A DNA stretch of 64,000 bases, taken from positions 310,001-374,000 of the forward strand of contig NW_022204508.1 of the NCBI RefSeq assembly GCF_008831285.2, given 5' to 3'. The notes beneath the pieces were generated by a model, which saw nothing but the letters and a program-made list of their open reading frames with translations, searched no databases and was not told the DNA's origin. The stretch comes from Nymphaea colorata (lineage: Eukaryota; Streptophyta; Magnoliopsida; Nymphaeales; Nymphaeaceae). This document shows, piece after piece, positions 58,271 through 64,000 of this stretch; within the stretch, counting starts at the first letter, position 1; each line of letters begins with the position of its first letter. A program made the position numbers and the translations under genes.

Positions 58271-60840
58271 AGTAAAAAACAGGACAGTTGAGTGACAAAA
58301 AAGGAGTCCACCCATGAGGAATGAGATTACTTCACCAAAGAGATATTGCCTCAGGGGCCCCAACCACCAAGAAGTTCTGGCTGGATGACATGGACCCTGC
58401 ACGCTTTTGCATATGGCTGCCATGTTACTCTTTGTCAAACACTTTTCATGTTGACATGACACCCCTCAATTTTTTTCCCCTCTCTATGCATCTTAAACTT
58501 GTTTTATAGTCAACGTTAATGGCACAGCAAGGTTTAAATCCCAAGTCAATAATAGATGGTAAATTTTCACTTTCTATGTCTAGCTGAAACAACAAATTCC
58601 TTCATCTCATTTCCCCACATTAATTTTGAAGTTCTTCAACTCCAGACATTTTGAGCCCACAATGCCAGCTAGCCAAACAAGTTCTGCAACATCAGCCACA
58701 GGCATCATATCTCATATAAATGGAAAATTCAAGGCCAAGATCTCACATCCAACATGTCTGTTTCAACACCGCCAAACCTTGGATTAAAACTTACATCACC
58801 AAGAGTCTACCCATTGAACATGTGTAAATAGTTGGTTATCAACGTGACTGCCCACTTTTTTTAATTTCCCTTACATGATGTCTTTATCTTCATGATCTTC
58901 AATGCGTTCATGATCTGCATGTTGTAAGCTTGGGACAAAGAATATAGAAGTCAGCATCCCGTGAAGTCTGATGTGCATCATCTTCATTCCTACATTCAGT
59001 AGCTGGTTCCACAATTTTTTTGAAGGTGAAATTGCTCTCTTGCTTGAGAGTCTAGAGTAAACATTTCTTTAGGAGTAACAAACCTTAATACACATTACCG
59101 TTAGTTGGTTGAATCAGTTCATGTGATTGAACCGCATTCCCATTGTGTTAACAACTTATATTCTAACAATTGAACACATGTTGTGCCACTTTATTACACA
59201 CAGACACAGATATATATATATATATATATATATAATCAAACTGTCATAAAATATGAGAAATAGTAACTAGCATTGTGGTCAAATGGCTGTCCATCCATTA
59301 GCAATAATTTTCTTGACCAAGATCAGTACACCTAATCAAAGTTACAACATACAGTTCTTGATTGATACTCAAATTTGGGCATCCTGAATAAGGGGACAGA
59401 CAAATTTTTACCTCTTAAAGGACTCACATCACTGCACACCAGATATCAGTTTAACAACAGTTAATTTCCCATGTGCCACATGCCCAATTCTACCTGAAAA
59501 ATTGGAATAAATGGTCACTCAGTTTGTGTGCATACCTCAGGCAGGAACATTAAAAATTCTTTTACAGTTATAAACAAAGTAAATAATCACCTTTTTCACC
59601 CAACGTAAATCTTCCCTCCTTTTACATTCTCTCTTTTTTAACTTGGGTATCTTTCTTACTGCAAAAACATGAAAAGAAAAAAGATTTATCTGAAGAAGAG
59701 AAAGGAACTGCAACTAAACAGAAAGATGCAGATCTGAAACGGGTGCAGTTGGCACATCCTTTTCAGGGAGGGTGCCTGCACTGCTCTTCAGGGAGCTGTG
59801 GTTATAGCATTCCTGCCTACTGGGGTTCAAGCAAGGTAAACACCTTGGCTGTTAGGGGAACATTATAGAATATGAAAAATTTATACAGACACGACCAACA
59901 GCAGATGCCAAAATCATGCGAAAAATTTATTACATGTAATATGAGTATGTGTGTATATTTAGTAAAGTATACTACATTTCACAATTCAAAAAATACAAAC
60001 TTCAGTATTAACCAATGCACAATAAAATAGAAAACGTACTTAGTTGACAATCCCAGCTAACTCGGCGGGCTTTGACTCGCAATAAAGGGATGATCCAAGC
60101 TGACTTGGGCAAGTACTCTTTGCAATACTCCATTCAGATCTCTCAAGTCCTCAGAGCTTCCATTTGATCTTCCTACGGACCTGTACTCCATGTTCTATTC
60201 CCTGGACAGTTTCTCTTCCCCTTTTGTAAACACCTCAAATTTTTCCAAAATTTTTGAAGATCCAAAACCCAAGTTCAGATCCAAATCGAGCATTTCAGAT
60301 CCAAAATTCGAATCACGTTTGAAACGACAAAATTTGAGCGTCACGCGTGCATGGACGAAAATGTGTTTTTAAACGCAAGTTGCATGCTTGAGTGAGGCGA
60401 CAATCAACTAAACCAAAATTGGATTTGCAGCGAGTTTGGAATCACTCAAAATGGAGTCGACCACGCATTTGTAACAAAAAAAAAAACCATTTCAATTATT
60501 TTATTTTATGAACAACATTTATTTATTTTACTATTTTATTAAATTTAAATTAAAAGAAAATTTCAACCTCACGCTTTGGCAACCGTGCGATCGCGTGGAC
60601 GCGTGATTGAACCCCTTTCCCCTCTCATTTTGACAAAAAAACCACTCTTTATGGGGCATTTTTGACCATTTTTAGTGGGCATTAGCCCTGCCCACATCAG
60701 AAAATGTTTTCTTGCAGGCCTAATGGCCAATCCCACCTATTTCAATCCTATTTCTTTTACAAAAAAATTGAAAATAGGTCAAAATTAGTTGAAATTCCTA
60801 TGAAAATGTTATAAAATTTTAAAAAAATTTGAATTTTGGG
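58271..60840. other. Intergenic, no gene seen
   Basis: AT-rich, with a (TA)n run at 59212-59234. From about 60050 to 60840 the base composition is less AT-rich in places and leads into the promoter-like region. Frames are short and unsupported. Confidence 0.45.
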
Positions 60841-60859
60841 TTTTGGCTCCAAAATCCTT

Positions 60860-61070
60860 TATAAATACACCTCACATCCCCCCTCTTGGGCAAGAGTTAG
60901 CCCTTGGAAAAACTCTAGTGTATTCTCAGTTAAAGACTTAGAGTTTTTCCCTTAGCTCTCTCTCTCCCTCTTCCTCTTTCCATTTCTCTTCTTTCTCTCC
61001 AACTTGGAGCAAGCTACAACTCTCTTGGAGACATCATCTTCATTATTTTGGAGATTATTTCAAGGTAAGT
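60860..61070 (+). promoter_or_regulatory. Promoter-like region with TATA box, CT-rich leader and splice donor
   Basis: TATAAATA at 60860-60867 follows a less AT-rich region. Some 90 bp downstream is a pyrimidine-rich leader (CTCTCTCTCCCTC), and at 61061-61070 CAAG/GTAAGT is a perfect splice-donor match. The layout fits a retrotransposon LTR promoter with a spliced leader, or a host promoter now joined to the R2 repeat. No downstream coding exon was found. Confidence 0.4.
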
Positions 61071-61169
61071 CCAAGATAATTTCAAGTATGGTTGTTCTTT
61101 TTCTTAAGTTATTTCTCAATAGAGGTATGTAATCATCATCCCTCTGATTTCTCTCTTATTTTCTTTCTT

Positions 61170-61690
61170 CTCATCTTCATCTCTCCATGACCAAAAGAGA
61201 TAGCACTCAACTTCTTTTTATAGACAAGAGGCTATGCTCAAGTGCACCAAGAGTATGGAAAGATGAGATGATCTTTCATTTCATGATTGAATCATGTTTT
61301 CTCTTTTATTGAATATAGCATTGTTTTTTTTTCTTCATTTTCTTCTCATCTTCATGTCATGACAAAAAGAAATATCACTCAACCTCTTTTTAGAGAAAAG
61401 ATGCTATGCTCAAGTGCAACAGTATCATAGAAAGATGAGATGATCTTTCATTTCATGATTGAATCATGTCTTCTCTTTTATTGAATGTAGCATTGTGTTT
61501 CTTTCTTCCTTTTCTTCTCATCTTCGTCTCTCCATAGCCAAAGGAGATAACACTGAATCTCTTCTTAGAGATAAGAGGCTATGCTCAAGTGTAACAGGGG
61601 AATGAAAAGATGAGATGATCTTTCATTTTATAGTTACATTATGCCCTCTCTCCTAGTTGAATCTTTCTCTTCCCATCATCCTCTCTCTCT
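61170..61690. repeat. Three tandem copies of a 172-175-bp unit
   Basis: Units begin CTCATCTTC at 61170, 61345 and 61517. Each continues with a CCAAAAGAGATA-type word, GAGGCTATGCTCAAGTG, GATGAGATGATCTTTCATTT and an ATTGAATC-type end. The third copy runs directly into repeat R2, whose R1 counterpart keeps only the last part of one unit. Confidence 0.8.
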
Positions 61691-63312
61691 CTCTCTCTCT
61701 TTCCTTCCTTGAATATTGTCTATATATCATCCACGCATAGTTGCTTGGATTTCCATTTTATATGTGAACATATGGTGAGAATGAGAGTGTGGTTAGGGGT
61801 TTTTTATTTTTATCTTCATATCAACTTTTGAGGTTGGGACTTGTCCAACCCGAGGAAAACCCTCACAAAAATATACATGTTAATGTGCATTTGTATGTCA
61901 TTTTGTGCTAGTTTTCTTTCTAATCATCCAATTAGGTACCCTAATGAGTGCCTCGTTATATTGCTTGATTTTGTTCCATACCCACCGGTGGAAGAAAAAT
62001 ATCCCTTGTGACAAACCAAATAATAACATTCCATATTTATATAAATCATATTTTCTAAAACATTTTTAAAAGAAACCTTCTAATGCGGCCTTAGCGACTT
62101 AGCTTAGACTCTTGCATGAGTCCAATCTCTCCTCCGGCTCACATTAAACTTGAAGTTGGTAATTTTAAGTTATTCCTTGATTTCTAAACTTGTGAAGGCA
62201 CACATGTATATACATATTATATATATCCATGTGCGCATAATGATCTCCTCATCTTTCTCTCTCTATGCTTTCATTTTCCATTTTACAAATTTTCATATGT
62301 GCATGAGTGTTTATGCATATGTGCTCTATTTCCTCTCTTTCAAACATTTTATTCCTCTTTTCAAGACAAATATCTTCCCTTACAGAATTTCCTATACATT
62401 CACATATATACGTATGTATATTTTTCTTTTCCTTTTCAAATCAATACATCTTTTTCTCTTAAGCTTTTATATATGTGTATATGTGAGGAATGTACACATA
62501 TGTGCATGTCTTTCTCTATCTCTCTCTCTTTCTTTTAATTAGAGTGTTTTATCTCTTGTATTCTTTTTAACATTCTCCTCTCATGATTTTTTTTATTTAC
62601 CGACTTCATTAAGACCACAAACCAAGTAATGACCCAATATTGGAATCATGCTTGATGGTCTACAATCCAATCTCCTTTCAAAAAAAAAACTTTTCCTTCT
62701 TACATACGATAATTAAAAAAACAAAAATCTTAGATGTATGTTGTGGTAGGAATGAATTTAGATGAATGTTGTGGTAAGAATGTTTTACATTCTTTCAATC
62801 ATATAGGATGAATGTATCCATGCCTTCACCTTCACTCAATATCACTTATGATCACAAACACCACTCCAAAGAACTTAAGCAAGATGAGATGAAGCTCTAA
62901 CTGGGTGGTAACTGAATTAGAACAAAATCTCAAACCTACTTAAAGTCTTAAGAGAACACTAAAATGACTTCAAAATGATTTCTCAAACTTTCCAAAGGAT
63001 ATTTTCCAATTTTAGTGTTCCCCAAAATATTTCATATTCTCAAGCAACTCTTCAAGAGTCTTTTTAAAAGTTTGAAACATCAAACTTTCAATATTTTTCT
63101 AAACCGCATATAGAATAAAAAAGTTGTTTAAGTTAAAACGAAATGCACCAATGATAAACATAGCCCTTGGGTTGATTACCCCCGGTAAAGGCGCCGGAAA
63201 TGGTTGATCCTCGTACCGATGGGCGAGTCCCTTTCTTTCTTATTTCAAAACAAAACCTTATTTTTCTGGAGCACTCCAAAACCAAGGAAAATTTTGGGAT
63301 GCAAACACCTTT
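61590..63312. repeat. 1.7-kb dispersed repeat R2 (copy of 27113-28812)
   Basis: Block order is identical to R1: GGTTGGGACTTGTCCAACC, CCACCGGTGGAAGAAAAATA, TGACCCAATATTGGAATCAT, CCCCGGTAAAGGCGCCGG and TTTTTCTGGAGCACTCCAAA. It ends at ATGCAAACACC near 63310. No protein is encoded. The promoter-like TATA box lies about 730 bp before it. Confidence 0.8.
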
Positions 63313-63465
63313 CTTCTCTTTTCCCAATTTTTCTAGTTTCCCCAATGATTTAGTCAGAGGCATTAGGAAATTGACACATAAAGATGATGCTCCACCTTGA
63401 TGTGGAACTCAGGAAAGCACACAGCTGAAGGTTGATAGAAAAAAAACAAAAAGATGAAAAAAAAA

Positions 63466-63840
63466 TCACAAAAAGATGAAGAAGGAGCTAGGCATTTGCC
63501 TGGGCTTGTTAGGGTCCTTCCCTTTCCCTTTCTTAGCAGCTCTCTTCCCAGCTCCGTCGCTCCCAGAGACCTTCATCTTTGTTCCCATCCTGAAATCACA
63601 AGTTACTCCATCTGATCTCCCAAAAACCTCAAAAAAAACCATAGGAAAACAAAATCTGATTTCCTTGTGGTGGGCAATGGTGCTACCTTGCGTCGAGTTC
63701 CAGACAAGGAAGAGAGTTATGGATTTTTTTTGTTTTTTTGGCTTCCCTCCTTTATTGCCTTCTCCAATCATCTTGAGACTCTTCATTTCTTTGCGGTCTT
63801 CTTCGTTGATTTGATCCTTGTGTGAAATTTTTGGAATAAT
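63466..63840 (-). pseudogene. HMGB-type (HMG-box chromatin protein) 5' exon, truncated
   Basis: Plant HMGB proteins are small nuclear DNA-bending proteins with a basic N-terminus and one HMG box. The minus frame from ATG 63588 (or 63576, MKVSG) reads KRAAKKGKGKDPNKP and then PSSFFIFL, with TGA at 63466-63468. KDPNKPKRxPSAFFVFM is the usual start of the plant HMG box, so the match is specific; the substitutions here are RQM for KRP and S for A. Just upstream, AG/GATGGG is preceded by TGATTTC and a GT lies near 63693 (GACGCAAG/GTAGCA), consistent with a 5' intron. The rest of the HMG box is not found in 63312-63465, where unrelated sequence and then R2 follow. It is either a fragment or an exon split from its partners by the repeat. 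It could continue left only through a very long intron. Confidence 0.55.
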
Positions 63841-64000
63841 TTTTTTTTATTTCTTTCATAAATTTCCACTTATGTATTTCTTCACTCCTATCAATGGCTT
63901 TTGTGATTCAATCGGATTTGGTGTTCTTTTCCCTTGTTGCAATCGATTTTTTTCTCCGACCTGCTGAGTATATGTTGATTGATTATTAAAATTGGATGAA
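63841..64000. other. Upstream side of the HMGB-like frame
   Basis: AT-rich sequence that would be leader or promoter of the HMGB-like exon on the minus strand. No TATA box is clear before the window ends. Confidence 0.3.

Noticed and set aside
59785-59840. tRNA-like or SINE-like head (GGGGTTCAAGC with an upstream TGTGGTTATAGCA)
   Set aside because: Box A and box B match only partly and no cloverleaf or repeat copy is visible. Similar faint matches near 48950 and 55648 were dropped for the same reason.

Overview
This window looks like nuclear DNA of a flowering plant. It is AT-rich and carries several coiled-coil NLR (NB-ARC/LRR) resistance-gene relics, a plant Ty1/copia retrotransposon, L1-type LINEs, an HMGB-type exon and many TA, GA/CT and CA microsatellites. 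All NLR relics are of the non-TIR (CNL) type. I cannot name the species from the sequence. A run of 100 Ns (43431-43530) marks an assembly gap.

Layout: NLR-A (1-2420, +, cut by the window edge) and NLR-B (11040-12838, +, LRR part only) point right. NLR-C (23017-25870, -), NLR-D (37725-39664, -, LRR part only) and NLR-E (51320-54324, -, the most complete) point left, so the cluster is tail-to-tail. A sixth scrap of LRR sequence (15610-15661 and 17870-18090) is split by a LINE. Every copy carries stop codons, frameshifts, internal deletions or truncations, so I see no intact resistance gene. The copies share gene body and flanks: A and E share about 1.6 kb of 3' flank in inverted orientation, C and D share about 1.4-1.7 kb of 3' flank in direct orientation, and E is bracketed by direct repeats of about 0.7 kb. 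This is the footprint of tandem duplication, inversion and unequal exchange in an NLR cluster.

Mobile elements: a decayed copia element (39665 to the gap) sits at the broken 5' edge of NLR-D. LINE reverse-transcriptase fragments lie at 15675-17850 (+), 31080-31325 (+), 33880-35050 (+) and 46550-47460 (-). Three short elements share a GGGGC(G)AGCC-type end. A 1.7 kb repeat of unknown family occurs at 27113-28812 and 61590-63312. A 1.2 kb repeat occurs at 29060-30345 and 32690-33875. A tandem array of about 115-bp monomers fills much of 55826-57900.

The right end carries the start of an HMGB-like reading frame (minus strand, 63466-63588), cut off close to the 1.7 kb repeat. Much of the rest is gene-free, with long purine- or pyrimidine-rich tracts. 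I found no RNA genes, no CRISPR array and no convincing new biochemical system; the interest lies in how the NLR cluster was built and broken.
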